A stretch of DNA of 64,000 nucleotides from Tricholoma matsutake (lineage: Eukaryota; Basidiomycota; Agaricomycetes; Agaricales; Tricholomataceae). The DNA lies in assembly GCA_026075535.2 (NCBI GenBank), contig AP026544.2, positions 3,348,001 to 3,412,000 of the forward strand. The letters run 5' to 3'. Below the pieces are notes generated by a model. The model saw only the letters and a list, made by a program, of their open reading frames with translations, was not told the DNA's origin and searched no databases. The position numbers were made by a program, and so were the translations under genes. Positions 20,444 through 31,355 of this stretch are shown here, piece by piece; the stretch's first letter is position 1, and every line of letters starts with the position of its first letter.

Positions 20444-21300
20444 GTTGGTTGGGGTCGGGGTGCCCATTTTCAGCGTAGCTGGTCGAGCTTTTCCCTAGAA
20501 AATGAAGTAGAATTGTTTATTAGTACAACTGAATAAGAAGAAAAGAAAAGAAAAAAAACTTATGGGGAAATGACAATACATGTTGTGTATTGTCATTTTG
20601 GTCATTGTGGGGCTCATTTGCAGGTGTTGTTGTCATGCCCCCTTGTTGTCATGTCATCCCCCTCATTGTTCCATCACCATAGATGCCCACAATCCACCCT
20701 ATGAGCAGGTGCTTGTAGGCATGGGGTGAGTGTCATCCCCCTCCATTGTCGTGTTGTCCCCCCTGCCCTGTGTTCCATCATTGTCCTGCTGGTGCTGGTG
20801 CTGGCAGTGTTGTCCCCTCCCCACCCTGTCATCATAGACAGGCTGCACCTGTGATCCCACCCTACATGCAGTTGCTCATAGGCATGGGGGTGGGTGCCAT
20901 GTCATCCGCAGCAGTGTGGTGTGGGGCGTGGATGGCATTGGCAGTGAGCACCTGTGATCCACCCCATGAGCAATTGCTCATGGGCATGAGGCAGATGTTT
21001 CTCGGATGTTGTTGTCGAGCTCTTGGGAAGGAGGTGGGGGCATCATCAGCATGACGTGGTGGGTAAATGAGGGGGTGGTGTACTTACCTGGTGGGTCCCG
21101 CTATATGGGCCTCCCGCTGCCGTCCCCTCTTCTGTCACTGTCACCATCATTGTTGTCATTGCCCGTCTCTGCCCCTCCCATTTGGCATTTGTTATTCCCG
21201 TCATTCCCATCATGCATCATAGGCCTCATTTTCCCCCTAAACATAAAGTAATAGTTTAGTTAGTAAAATGAACACAAATTATAGAAGAAAAAAAACTTAC
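20444..21300 (-). repeat. Family E intron-bearing repeats, copies b and c (part)
   Basis: Copy b has the palindrome AATGACAATACA...TGTATTGTCATT (20,570-20,598) and an intron (20495-20563) whose donor has mutated to ATAAGT. Three hairpin words of the ATGAGCAATTGCTCAT type follow near 20,697, 20,861 and 20,961. Copy c has an intron at 21237-21300 (GTAAGTTTTTTTTC, TACTAACTAA, TTTAG). The adjoining palindrome of copy c lies beyond a MITE at 21,568. The ORFs in the G/C-rich parts are low complexity. Confidence 0.6.
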
Positions 21301-21302
21301 TA

Positions 21303-21565
21303 TCACTGGCTGCACAGCAAGATATGTCTGGGGAGGTATCATGTCAGAATTGTAGAAGTATTCTTAATACTGTCATCATACTCACCAAGAGATATTTTGC
21401 CAGTATTCATACCAATCTAAGATACGACTTGAGTACCTTCAGTACTGTCAAAATATGATATGATACTGTCAAAATACTTCTGGCAAAGTCTGCTGACAAT
21501 ATCAGGAATACTGTCAGGGTACTTCCACAGTATTTCTCCAGCAGTATTGTGCCTTTCACCTAGTG
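21303..21565. mobile_element. TA-flanked MITE of 263 bp in family E copy c
   Basis: The element runs from TCACTGGCTG to CACCTAGTG, with TA on each side (21301-21302, 21566-21567). Removing it and one TA restores CTTACTATGGCCCAAATG, which matches the uninterrupted copies at 62,515 and 63,530. The ends are weakly inverted (CACTGGCTG against CACTAGGTG). The interior is made of GTATTC/ATACTGTCA words that pair with each other. The TA target suggests the Tc1/mariner group. Confidence 0.75.
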
Positions 21566-21567
21566 TA

Positions 21568-21853
21568 TGGCCCAAATGATGATTCATGTCATTTGGGCCA
21601 TGTTGTGAGCGAGGTGGCTCATCTGTGGCCACAGGTGGTGTTGCCAGTGTTGTGTTTGTTGTCATGGGAGTCAGCATTGATGGCATTGGGGTCATGGGAA
21701 GAGAGAGGAGAGAGGGGGGAGCATTGTCATTGTCAATGGTGGTGGTCATGGTGAGGTGAGATGGCGGCATGGTGGTTATGGTTGATGTTGATGTGATGTG
21801 ATGTTCAACATTCATCATGTGATGTGTTGAGGGTGGGCTGAAAGTAAACAATT
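21568..21853 (-). repeat. Family E copy c, palindrome and upstream Thr/Pro/Met-rich part
   Basis: The palindrome GGCCCAAATGATG...CATTTGGGCC (21,569-21,600) is preceded, on the minus strand, by a frame rich in Pro, Thr and Met (TTMPPSHLTMTTTI). Other copies show CACCACCACCA-type sequence in the same place. The copy is cut by element B1 at 21,859. Confidence 0.55.
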
Positions 21854-21858
21854 ACAAC

Positions 21859-22585
21859 TGTTAAGACTATAGGTCTTTAACTCAGCCTTGGCTTCGTTCA
21901 TCACAGTTGGAGGCTTTCCAACTGTTGCTTGTATCGTACTAGGAGGCTTTCCTAGTGTATCGGGCCTTCTGCCTTTGCTTGGGTGCTTCCTCAAGTAATC
22001 ACGGCTATCTGTACTCAGAGGCTTTCTGAGTAGACCGTTGGTTTGTGTATCACAGTTGGAGGCTTTCCAACTGTTGAGTTCGAGTTATCACAGCTAGGGG
22101 CTTCCTAAGCTGTTGAGTATTCTGGTTGAGTCTAAGACCATTGTTTGAATTAGGTCAAGCTGAGGAATACACAGAGTGTAGCTACAGCTTATATACTGTT
22201 CCAGGACTATCTATCATCCAATTGGAAGGTGAGATGCATATAGACAAGAACAATAGAAACAATAGGCCTCATGCCTTGCATGAGGCATCCAATGTTATGG
22301 AGTGCTGCGGCGCAGCATGTCAGAGAACAATAAGAGATAAGCCTCATGCCTAGCATGAGGTGTCCAATGTCATGGATCTGATGTCAAGGATCCGATGTCA
22401 AGGACATGCTGCGGTGCAGCATGTCGATCGTGAGGGTCCGACATCACGGACCTCATGTAAAGGGGCTGTCGTACCACGGTGTGTGTGGGAGTGGATTTGG
22501 GTGCATGGAGTCACCATGCGTCAAGGTGTCTTCCATCAGAAGTGAGTTGAGTCGAATGAGAAAATTAAAGTACCCAGCCTTGCCT
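21859..22585 (-). repeat. Family B 3' LTR of B1, distal part
   Basis: On the plus strand it begins TGTTAAGACTATAGG (the LTR 3' end on the minus strand) and stops at the TTGCC target of element A1. The remaining 46 bases follow at 28,640-28,685. It contains the hairpin blocks GCTGCGGCGCAGCATG and CCTCATGCCTAGCATGAGG. A TATA region and CTCAGCTTGACC-type start (on the minus strand) are also present. Confidence 0.92.
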
Positions 22586-23013
22586 GTAAGGGGACTAGGG
22601 GGGTACCCTGTGTGTTTTTCCTATTTTTTATGTTCGTCCTATATTTTTCCCCACCTCATTTCCTTATTCTATTCTTCATTTTCTATGATTTTTCCGGATT
22701 TTATTACTAATTTTCCCTTGCTATCATGTTTGTACATGTTGACACTTTTATATTTAGAGGCGGAGTACCCCTTCCGACACATACCCCTTGGTATGATGTC
22801 ATTCGGCAGCCTTGATCCGCCTATCTCCGCCTTTTTCTATTTTTAGGTTATATTTGATTTTTGTCGTCTTCACATATACTGGGCATCAGCAAGGGGATCC
22901 TTAGAGTTTTCTCTTCGGATTTCCCTTTGCTAGGTGTGTCCCCAATGCCTGTATTATGTAGTATAGTTTTAACTTCGGATTTCCCTTTGCTAGAGGCTTA
23001 GGTTGCCCTTATA
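22586..23013 (+). repeat. Family A 5' LTR of A1
   Basis: The LTR is 428 bp. A TATA-like ACATATACT (22871-22879) precedes TTAGAGTTTTCT by about 28 bases; AGAGTTTTCT (22903-22912) is complementary to the primer site and is the predicted RNA start. The 20-mer TTCGGATTTCCCTTTGCTAG occurs twice, at 22914 and 22974, with a 60-base period just downstream of that start. Confidence 0.95.
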
Positions 23014-23015
23014 GT

Positions 23016-23025
23016 AGAAAACTCT
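23016..23025 (+). promoter_or_regulatory. Self-primer binding site of A1
   Basis: AGAAAACTCT lies two bases after the 5' LTR and is the exact reverse complement of AGAGTTTTCT at 22903-22912. This is the same geometry as in family B (two-base gap, partner about 30 bases after a TATA box), which supports Tf1/sushi-type self-priming. The match is 10 bases, and an AA just before the LTR partner could extend it imperfectly. Confidence 0.65.
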
Positions 23026-23179
23026 CCCCTAAGGCCCGAAAATCGCGAATGCACTGCCCAAGATAGGCAGGTACGGACTGGACGATGCTTCCCAAAGCTC
23101 CACAGAGTCCCTACACACCGTTCCAGATAATCTCACCTTTATTACGCTGCCATTTTCGCCAAACGCGCTCCCTAGCGAC

Positions 23180-24298
23180 ATGGACGCATCAGAACGCTTC
23201 GACGCGCTTGAAAGCGACGTTTCCGGAATGCGCTCGCAAATTGACTCACTTAAATCTACGATTTAACACTTCGTTAGGACCCTCCAGGCTAACCCTATGA
23301 CTAATAGTTCCCCCTTCATGACTCCAAGCGCACCCAACAACGACGTTTTGCCAAACACATCCACTAAGGAACGTGCCCAGATCAAACTGTCCCCCCCCGC
23401 CAAATTTAATGGTGCATGTGCGCAGGGACGTGCATTCCTTAATTCCTGTGAGTTATACATTAGTCTCCAGTCGCATCAATTCGTCGATGAGGCTGCAAAG
23501 ATTTATTGGGCCTTCACATACATGAAATCTGAATGCACCTATCTCTATGTGGACCGTATCCTACGTCAAACTAAAGAACTCGGTTCTCTACCTTTCTCCA
23601 CTTGGGGTGACTTTCGAGCTGAGTTTGTATGCCACTTCTGCCCCCTCAATGAACGCCACCGAGCAGTGACACGACTTGAGTCATCCGCTTACCACCAGGG
23701 ACGTTGATCTGTGGACGACTATATCGATGAGTTCAAGGATTTGGTGGACATGGCAGGATATGGGAGTGGGTTACCAGTGGTGGTGAAGTTCCGATGGGGG
23801 CTCAACCAAGAAATTCAGGACCAGATTGCACAGATGTTGGAAGGGCGCCCAGCGGACGATGATATCCTTGCTTGGTATGAAGCTGCTTCACTCTGTGATG
23901 AGAACCGACTCACAAATGTGGCGTTTAATGCTGCATTCCGTGCTCCAACTACCACTCATATGCCTTACACCTTCAATCGAAGCCTCCCCCACCCTAACCC
24001 CATTCCTGTTCATCAAACTCCCACACCAGCCATCAATGTCCCAGTACCAATGGATGTTGATGCAGCCCACAGCCGTGCACGTAGGTTGGATCTCTGCTAC
24101 CGTTGTGGGGAACCTGGACACAGGGCTGGAGCATGTCCCCATCGTCAGGATATCCGCATGCTCACCCCCGAGGGACGAGACAAACTCCTGCAAGATTTGT
24201 TGGCACTTGTAGATGTTGAGGAAGCGAAGGATCAAGTTGCAGAGGAGAGTAAGTTGGAAGTTGTAGAGGAGCAGGATTTTCCTATTCGCAGCGAGTGA
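23180..24298 (+). pseudogene. gag: Gag of element A1, with two in-frame stops
   Basis: The frame starts at MDASERFDALESDVSGM and ends at TGA 24296-24298, 373 codons. The N-terminus is a short coiled coil (LESDVSGMRSQIDSLKST). The Gag core follows (FNGACAQGRAFLNSCELYI; STWGDFRAEFVCHFCP; DDYIDEFKDLVDMAGY), then a canonical zinc knuckle, CYRCGEPGHRAGAC (about 24,096-24,137), and an acidic tail. TAA at 23264-23266 probably replaces CAA, and TGA at 23705-23707 probably replaces CGA. I took the 23,180 start because it supplies the coiled coil in frame. Gag assembles the particle and packages the RNA. Confidence 0.92.
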
Positions 24299-27200
24299 AT
24301 TGTACGCCCTCACTGCCTGTCCATAACCGCTTTGAAGTCTTGTCAGTTGAATCCCCGGAGAATGAATCCATTTCTGTGACTGCTCCCCTCTCTGACCCTT
24401 CGAAGTTGGCTAAAGATGTACCTGCTCTCCCCATCTCTCCTTCTACTCCACATCCCAAAATTAAATTATGGGAGCGTAAACTACCATGCAAGTATATTGT
24501 GGCATCCACTCCCTCTGCACATTCCCTAAACCTAGCCATCAAACTGCAGACAACCAACACTGGACAGATACTCGGTGTCTCTGCGCTCCTGGACTCTGGT
24601 GCGACTGGTCTCTTCATCGATTCCCATCTGGTACAACAACATTGCCTAAATACTCGCTCACTCTCACGTCCAATACCTGTATATAACGTGGATGGATCCC
24701 CAAATGAAGCTGGTGCCATCCGAGAGGTTGCAGACCTGGTTCTCCATTACAAAGATCATAGTGAGCGTGCCCTTTTTGCTGTCACTCAATTAGGAAATCA
24801 AAAGGTGATTTTGGGATATCCATGGCTTCGAGACCATAACCCAGAGGTCGACTGGCATACTGGGGAGGTTACCATGAGCCGATGTCCATCCTGCTGTCGG
24901 ACGTGTTTCACAGAAGCCAGGCAAGAACATTGTGGACAGAAGGCGGCAATACGACGTACTCAGAAGTGTCGTGCTGGACCCCTGCCTATACCTGAAGTGG
25001 AATTGGAAGGGGTTCCTGATCTAATGCTGGACTCGGATGATGATGATGAGGACCCAGAGGAAGTGGAGGAGGGTGATCGGATCTTCTACACTGCAATTTG
25101 CTCATCGCATGAGGTGTGTGCCACATCGAACATATCCCAACACCTCGCCGAGGCCTTCCAAAAAACCAACGCTGCTAAATCCTCTACTAACTCCTTACTC
25201 CCTCATCTCCATGAGTTTAAAGACGTGTTCTCCAAGGAGTCATTTGACTCTCTTCCTGCACGTAAGCCATGGGATCACGCGATCGAACTCACCCCCGGCG
25301 CAACCCCTTCATCCTGCAAGGTCTATCCTCTCTCTCCGGAAGAACAATGGCAGCTTGACCAGTTCATCGACGAGCACCTGGCCTCTGGACGTATTCGACC
25401 ATCGAAGTCACCCATGGCCTCTCCCTTTTTCTTTGTCAAGAAGAAGGATGGCTCACTTCGACCGGTTCAAGACTACAGAAGGCTCAACAACATCACGGTC
25501 AAAAATCGCTACCCACTACCCCTCATCTCCGAACTCGTAAACCAGCTCTGTGGAGCCCGATACTTCACCAAGCTCGATGTCCATTGGGGCTATAATAATG
25601 TGAGGATAAAGGAGGGAGATGAGTGGAAGGCAGCCTTTCGTACCAACCGTGGTCTTTTTGAACCGCTTGTCATGTTCTTTGGCCTTACTAATAGCCCTGC
25701 CACCTTTCAGACCATGATGAATGACATCTTCCACGACCTCATCCTTGAAGGTGTTGTCTGCATCTATCTCGATGACATCCTCATCTTCACTCGCACGGTT
25801 GAAGAGCACCGTCGCATCACGCACCTCGTCCTAGAGCGACTTCGACGGTACAAACTCTACCTTTGTCAGGACAAATGTGAGTTCGAAAGGACCAAGATCA
25901 AGTACCTCGGCCTGATTATCTCGGAGGGTCAAGTGGAGATGGATCCTATCAAGGTAAATGGGGTCACAGCTTGGCCGATGCCCACGAACAAGAAGGAGGT
26001 GCAGTCTTTCCTGGGCTTCATCAATTTCTATCGGTGTTTTATCAAGGATTTCTCACATCATGCACGACCACTGTTTGACTTGACAGGAAAGGAGGCATGG
26101 AGGTGGGATAATGCACAACAGGAGGTGTTCGAAAAGCTTAAGGAGATGGTCACTTCCGCTCCGATCCTTACCTTTGCTGATGATTCGCATCCTTTTCGTG
26201 TAGAAGCCGACAGTTCTGACTTTGCGACGGGCACCATGTTGTCTCAGCAGTCTCCGGAGGACCAGAAGTGGCATCCTGTTGCGTTCTACTCCAAAAGCCT
26301 TAGTGCTGTAGAGCGAAACTATGAGATCCATGACAAGGAGATGTTGGCGATAATGCGTGCGCTTGAGGAGTGGCGACACTTCCTCGAGGGTGCCCAACAC
26401 AAGGTGGAAATTTGGACGGATCACAAGAATCTCGAGTACTTCATGACAGCCAAGAAATTGAACCGTCATCAAGCTCGTTGGTCCCTGTATCTATCTAGAT
26501 TTGACTTCTCCTTGCACCACCATCCGGGTCGCAGCATGGGGAAGACCAATGCCCTATCCCGACGTGCAGACCATGGGGATGGCAGTGGTGACAACCAAAA
26601 CATTGTGCTGTTGCAGCCAGACCTATTCACCATTCGGGCACTAGAAGGCATCGCACCCCAGGGCGAGGAGCGGGACATCCTACGTGACATTCGTCGCGCA
26701 AACTGTAGCGGTTTACATGAGGATGTTGTCGCCTGAGCTGTTAAAGAACTGAGGAAGGGATCGACCCTTTCCTTACATGCGGCAGAGTGGGCTGAAAAGG
26801 AGGACTTGTTGTATTTCAGGGATTGCATCTATGTTCCCAATGACCCAGACCTTCGCTGGCGCATCATATCCCAACACCATGACTCACAGATTGCTGGCCA
26901 CCCCAGATGCTGGAAGACCTTGGAGCTCACCTCATGGAACTATTGGTGGCCACAAATGTCACGGCTCATTGGTCAGTATTGTCGCACTTGTGACCTTTGC
27001 TTATGCACCAAGGTTCCTCATCGCAAGCCTATTGGTGAGCTACACCCTCTTCCTGTTCCGGAGAGTCGTTGGGATGTCGTCAGTGTCGACTTTGTGGTGG
27101 AATTGCCAGAGTCAAACAGGTTTGATGCGGTGATGTGCACAGTTGACTCAGTGGGAAAACACGCTCACTTCATTCCCACTCATACCACTGTCAGTGCCCT

Positions 27201-28167
27201 AGGTGCCGCTCGACTCTACCTCCACCACATGTGGAAATTACATGGACTTCCTGGTGCCTTCCTCTCGGATCATGGCCCTCAGTTCATGGCAGAGTTCACT
27301 CGTGAGCTGTACCGACTCCTGGGGATCAAACTCCTCGCTTCAACTGCTTATCACCCACAAACCGATGGCCAGACGGAGCGAGTCAACCAGGAACTGGAGC
27401 AGTACATCCGCCTCTTTGTCAATGAACGCCAGGACGATTGGGATGATCTCCTTCCTTTGGCCGAATTCGGATACAACAACCATGTCCATGCTTCCACTCA
27501 ACAGACCCCTTTCCTCTTAGACACTGGACAACATCTACGCATGGGATTTGAACCTCGCCAAACTCCCTCACACATCGAGACGGTGAATGAGTTCACAGAA
27601 CGCATGAGGGATAGCTTGGAGGAGGCAAGGGCAGCCTTAGCAAAGGCAAAGGATGACATGGCACGATTTTACAACCAACGCCACTCCCCAACCCCTCAGT
27701 ACAAGGTTGGTGATCAAGTTTATCTTGACTCCAGTGACATCTCCACTACACGTCCATCCAAAAAACTCGCTCATTGCTTCTTGGGACCTTTCCCCATTGT
27801 CAAGTGCATTGGAATGCATGCCTATCGTCTACGCCTCCCAGCCTCCATGTCCAGACTCCATCCCATCTTCCATGTCGTCAAATTGCTTCCAGCTCCCCCA
27901 GATCCATTCCCGGGATGCCATTCACACCCACCACCACCACCTACAGTGATCGAGGGAGAACCCCAATACGAAGTCGAGTCGATCTTGGACAGCTGTTTAC
28001 GTTGAGGAAAACTCCAGTATTTGGTACATTGGAAGGGTTATGGGTATGAGGAGAACTCATGGGTCAAATAGTCTGACATAAATGCCCCTCGGTTAATCAA
28101 GGAATTCCACCGACGGCACACTGCTGCACCGCATCGCATTCAAGTCACGGACTTTGGTCGTATGTGA
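24253..28167 (+). pseudogene. pol: Pol of element A1: protease, reverse transcriptase, RNase H, integrase, chromodomain
   Basis: Pol is in the -1 frame relative to gag. It is open from 24,253 and overlaps gag by about 46 bases; no canonical slippery heptamer is visible there. Domains are the protease (ALLDSGATGLFIDS near 24,585), the reverse transcriptase ([30 protein letters not shown] with the YLDD box near 25,762), RNase H (VEADSSDFATG; WTDHKNLEYF), the integrase zinc finger (HHDSQIAGHP; CDLCLC), the core (VDFVVELPE; LSDHGPQF; DGQTERVNQELEQY) and the chromodomain (LQYLVHWKGYGYEENSW). Catalytic residues are intact. Stops are TGA 26734-26736, TGA 28003-28005 and TAG 28069-28071. The first two look like CGA to TGA, and the third like GAG to TAG. 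It is the best-preserved pol in the window. Confidence 0.95.
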
Positions 28168-28195
28168 TTTCGAATGCATCGGGGCGATGCATCTT

Positions 28196-28208
28196 AGAGA
28201 GGGGGTGA
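28196..28208 (+). promoter_or_regulatory. Polypurine tract of A1
   Basis: AGAGAGGGGGTGA directly precedes the 3' LTR and is also present before the LTR of A2 (5294-5306). A variant (AGAGGAGGGGGGTGA) is present in A3. Confidence 0.85.
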
Positions 28209-28634
28209 TGTAAGGGGACTAGGGGGGTGCCCTGTGTGTTTTTCCTATTTTTTATGTTCGTCCTATATTTTTCCCCACCTCATTTCCTTCTATTCTTCAT
28301 TTTCTATGATTTTTCCGGATTTTATTACTAATTTTCCCTTGCTATCATGTTTGTACATGTTGACACTTTTATATTTAGAGGCGGAGTACCCCTTCCGACA
28401 CATACCCCTTGGTATGATGTCATTCAGCAGCCTTGATCCGCCTATCTCCGCCTTTTTCTATTTTTAGGTTATATTTGATTTTTGTCGTCTTCACATATAC
28501 TGGGCATCAGCAAGGGGATCCTTAGAGTTTTCTCTTCGGATTTCCCTTTGCTAGGTGTGTCCCCAATGCCTGTATTATGTAGTATAATTTTAACTTCGGA
28601 TTTCCCTTTGCTAGAGGCTTAGGTTGCCCTTATA
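28209..28634 (+). repeat. Family A 3' LTR of A1
   Basis: A 426-bp LTR, TGTAAGGGGACTAGG...TTGCCCTTATA, followed by the TTGCC duplication. It is nearly identical to the 5' LTR. Confidence 0.96.
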
Positions 28635-28639
28635 TTGCC

Positions 28640-28685
28640 AGCATACATCTGGTCGTCCTGGGTTACAATAACAAAAATCATAACA
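28640..28685 (-). repeat. Family B 3' LTR of B1, proximal 46 bases
   Basis: This is the rest of the LTR split by A1. It ends ATCATAACA, the TGTTATGAT start of the LTR on the minus strand. It is preceded on that strand by the purine tract AGAAAGAGGGTGA (28686-28698). Confidence 0.9.
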
Positions 28686-28720
28686 TCACCCTCTTTCTAT
28701 CCTTGAAGTCACTGACTTCA
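28686..28720 (-). promoter_or_regulatory. Polypurine tract and conserved palindrome of B1
   Basis: On the minus strand TGAAGTCAGTGACTTCA (28704-28720) is followed by GGATAGAAAGAGGGTGA and the LTR. It matches the arrangement in B2. The palindrome overlaps the stop codon of ORF3. Confidence 0.75.
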
Positions 28721-29065
28721 AATAATATCTTTGTTCCTTCTCTGGGGTCTGGTCGGATGTGGTCTGGATAAATGAATGGGTCGGGGTTGAGGAGTGTGAT
28801 GGAGGAATAACTTGTGTCCAAACTCGGACCATGATTGGGTTCTTCTGGTTCGTGCTGCCTCAGGCAGTGGTGTCAGCGGGGTGGTGATCTCGTTGAGGGG
28901 TGGGTTCTCCATAGGGCATTGTAGAATGGAGAATTCGATGTCTGTAATCGGGGGTTCAGGTCTTGGTCAAAAGATGGCATAGAGGCAGAATACAAAGGTC
29001 AGGGCTGTGGCCACAGCCAGGATCGTGCCAACGATGATGGCGAGGACCTCAATTCCTGTGGGCAT
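28718..29065 (-). pseudogene. ORF3 of element B1: small predicted membrane protein
   Basis: This is a 115-codon frame in the position where retroviruses and errantiviruses carry env. It starts ten bases after the pol stop, reading MPTGIEVLAIIVGTILAVAT, then ALTFVFCLYAIF. Residues 5-32 form a strongly hydrophobic segment with small residues, a single predicted transmembrane helix. A TGA at 28967-28969 follows directly and is probably an eroded CGA, since the frame continues PRPEPPITDIEFS and on to a basic, Pro/Arg-rich tail (RPIHLSRPHPTRPQRRNKD). There is no similarity to ORF3 of B2. A short N-terminus, helix and basic tail suggest a type III or tail-in membrane protein; function is unknown. 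It could be chance, but the position and the clean frame after one correction argue against that. Confidence 0.6.
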
Positions 29066-31355
29066 TGTTCCACCTCTACAGCTGTTGCTGTTGTTTATAT
29101 GCTCCTAGAATTCTTTCGGCATGTTTTAGGTTTCCCTTGGGCTCCCATGAGTTCTCTGAGGTTGGGTATCTGACCCATTTCACTAGGAAGTGCATGGTCC
29201 TTCCTTTCTTCTTGTGTCTGATGATCGCTTCCACTTCATATTCCAATTCACCTTCTATCAGATCGGGTGGCAGTTCTGGGAAGTTCAGCCCATGTGTCTT
29301 GGTTTCTTTATATGGGGAAAGGAGTGCCGCGTGGAACACTGGGTGTATCTTCCACCGTTCTGGCAACTTCAGTCGGTAGGAGAGTGGGCTCAGGACCTTC
29401 TCGATGGAGAATGGTCCTTCTCTTTTCGGTGCGAGTTTCTTTGTTTGGTGCGTCATTCTGAGGTTCTTTGCTTCTAGCCACACTCTGTCTCCTTCTTTGA
29501 ACAGGATGAAGTGCCTTGTCGTTCTTTCTGCCATCATTTGTCTGGCTAACTCATGAGTTGCCTTTGCTTCATCCTGGGCCTGTTGCAGTGCAACTATTCA
29601 TTTTTCAATGGCCGGTATGTTTGTTTTCAGGTAGGGGAGTGGGATCGCCTTGGGCTCATAGCCCATCATGAGGTAGAACGGGGAGTTCTTCTGTATGGAT
29701 TGCATCCTCTGATTGTGTGTGAACTCCACGGTCAGGAGGAGGTGCTTCCAATTCTCCTGGTTGTTTGAGCAGAAGATCCATAGGTATACTTCCACTTCCT
29801 GGTTCACCCATTCTGTCTCCCCATCAGTCTGGGGGTGGTATGCTGTGCTCATTGCCAGCTTGATTCTGAGCAGCCTTCCTAGCTCTTGGAACAGCTGTGA
29901 GGCAAATCGTGGGTCCCTGTCAGAGATGATCTTGTCTGGGAGGCTGAATCATTTGTAGACGTTGTCTAGGTAGAGGGTGGCCACTCCCAATGCATCTACT
30001 GTTTTCCTGCAAGGGATAAAAATTACCCCCTTCGTAAGCCCATGGTCTACCATGACCATGAGTGCATCATAGCCATTGGACTCTGGTAGGTCAGTTATGA
30101 AATTGGTCATCACCATTGCGAATGGTCTTGTTGCTTCGGATTTGATCGGTTGCAGTGGGGGTGTTGTCAGGTGGGTGTTGACCTTCATTTGCTGGCATGT
30201 AGCACATCCAGCGACATAGTTCTTGATGTATGTCATCATTCCTGGCCACCAGTAGTCCCTCCTGATCATTTCGGTTGTCTGCCATTGTCCCGGGTGTCCG
30301 CTGGTCACTCCTTCGTGGTACTTTTGCACCAGCTTCTTTTGTAGATCTCCATTGTCGGGGACATAGCACCTGTCTCGGAAGAATAGAAGGCCATCTTCTA
30401 TCTTCCAGTCTTCCAATGCTGATTTTATCGGTGGTGTTCCTTTGGTCTTTAGCGCCTCAATTGCGCTCTTCACCAGGTCATCTTTCATGATGCTCCCTGT
30501 GAGCAAGTCATGCATTTCCATGTCAATGAATTTCATGAATACTGTTTCTGGCAGCATCATGACATCTTCATTATCATTGTCTTCCTCTGGTATGTGGTCC
30601 ACTCTCCATGATAACACATCGCTCTGTACCATCTGTGATCCAGGCACATGGACAATGTGCAAGTCAAATTCCGATAGGAATAGGCTCCATCTTGCCTGTT
30701 GTCTGTTCAGTTTCTGTGCCATTTGGAAGTACATCAAGCTCTTGTGGTCCGACAGGATTACCACTGGGTGTTCTGAACCCACTAGGTAGTGTCTCCAGGT
30801 CTCTAGCAACTGAATTATTGCTAGTAACTCCCTGTCATAGATCTCATAGTTCTGTTCCATTGGTGTTAGCGCATGCGATATGTATCCACATGGATGCCAG
30901 TCTCCATTCGTGTCCCTTTGTCTCAGCACTCCTCCTGTCGCATGTTTTGAGGCATCTGATTTGATCGTGAATGGCTTTGTTGGGTCTGGCATCAGCAGTA
31001 CCAGTGCTTCTGCGAATTTCCTTTTCAGCGTTTGAAAGGCCTGTGTGCATTCCATTGTCCAGTCGAACATCTTGTTCTTCTTTGTCAGTTCATTGAGTGG
31101 TCTGCTTGTCTCTGCAAAATGTCTGATAAACTTCCTGTAGAAGTTCCCAAATCCCAGGAAGGATCTGACTGCCTTTATGTTTGTCGGGGTTGGCCAATCC
31201 TGTATACCTGCCAGTTTCATGTTGTCCATGGCAATTTCATTGGGTCAGATGATCAGACCCAAGAATTCCACTTTGTGGACATCAAATTTGCATTTCTCTG
31301 GTTTCAGGTATAAGTCATTCTCTGCCAGTCTTTGCAGTACCCTCTTTGTTCTTTC

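Larger units (their letters stand above)
22586..28634 (+). mobile_element. Full-length Ty3/Gypsy element A1 (family A), 6,049 bp
   Basis: LTRs at 22586-23013 and 28209-28634 are nearly identical, differing by a 3-bp indel and a few substitutions, so the insertion is young. Both edges carry TTGCC (22581-22585 and 28635-28639). Termini are TGTAAGGG...CCCTTATA. It encodes Gag and a Pol with chromodomain, interrupted by five in-frame stops. It sits in the 3' LTR of B1. Confidence 0.97.

Noticed and set aside
24250..24298. A canonical -1 slippery heptamer at the A1 gag-pol overlap
   Set aside because: I read every heptamer in gag phase through the 46-base overlap. The nearest, T TTT CCT, does not satisfy X XXY YYZ, so I report only that pol is in the -1 frame.
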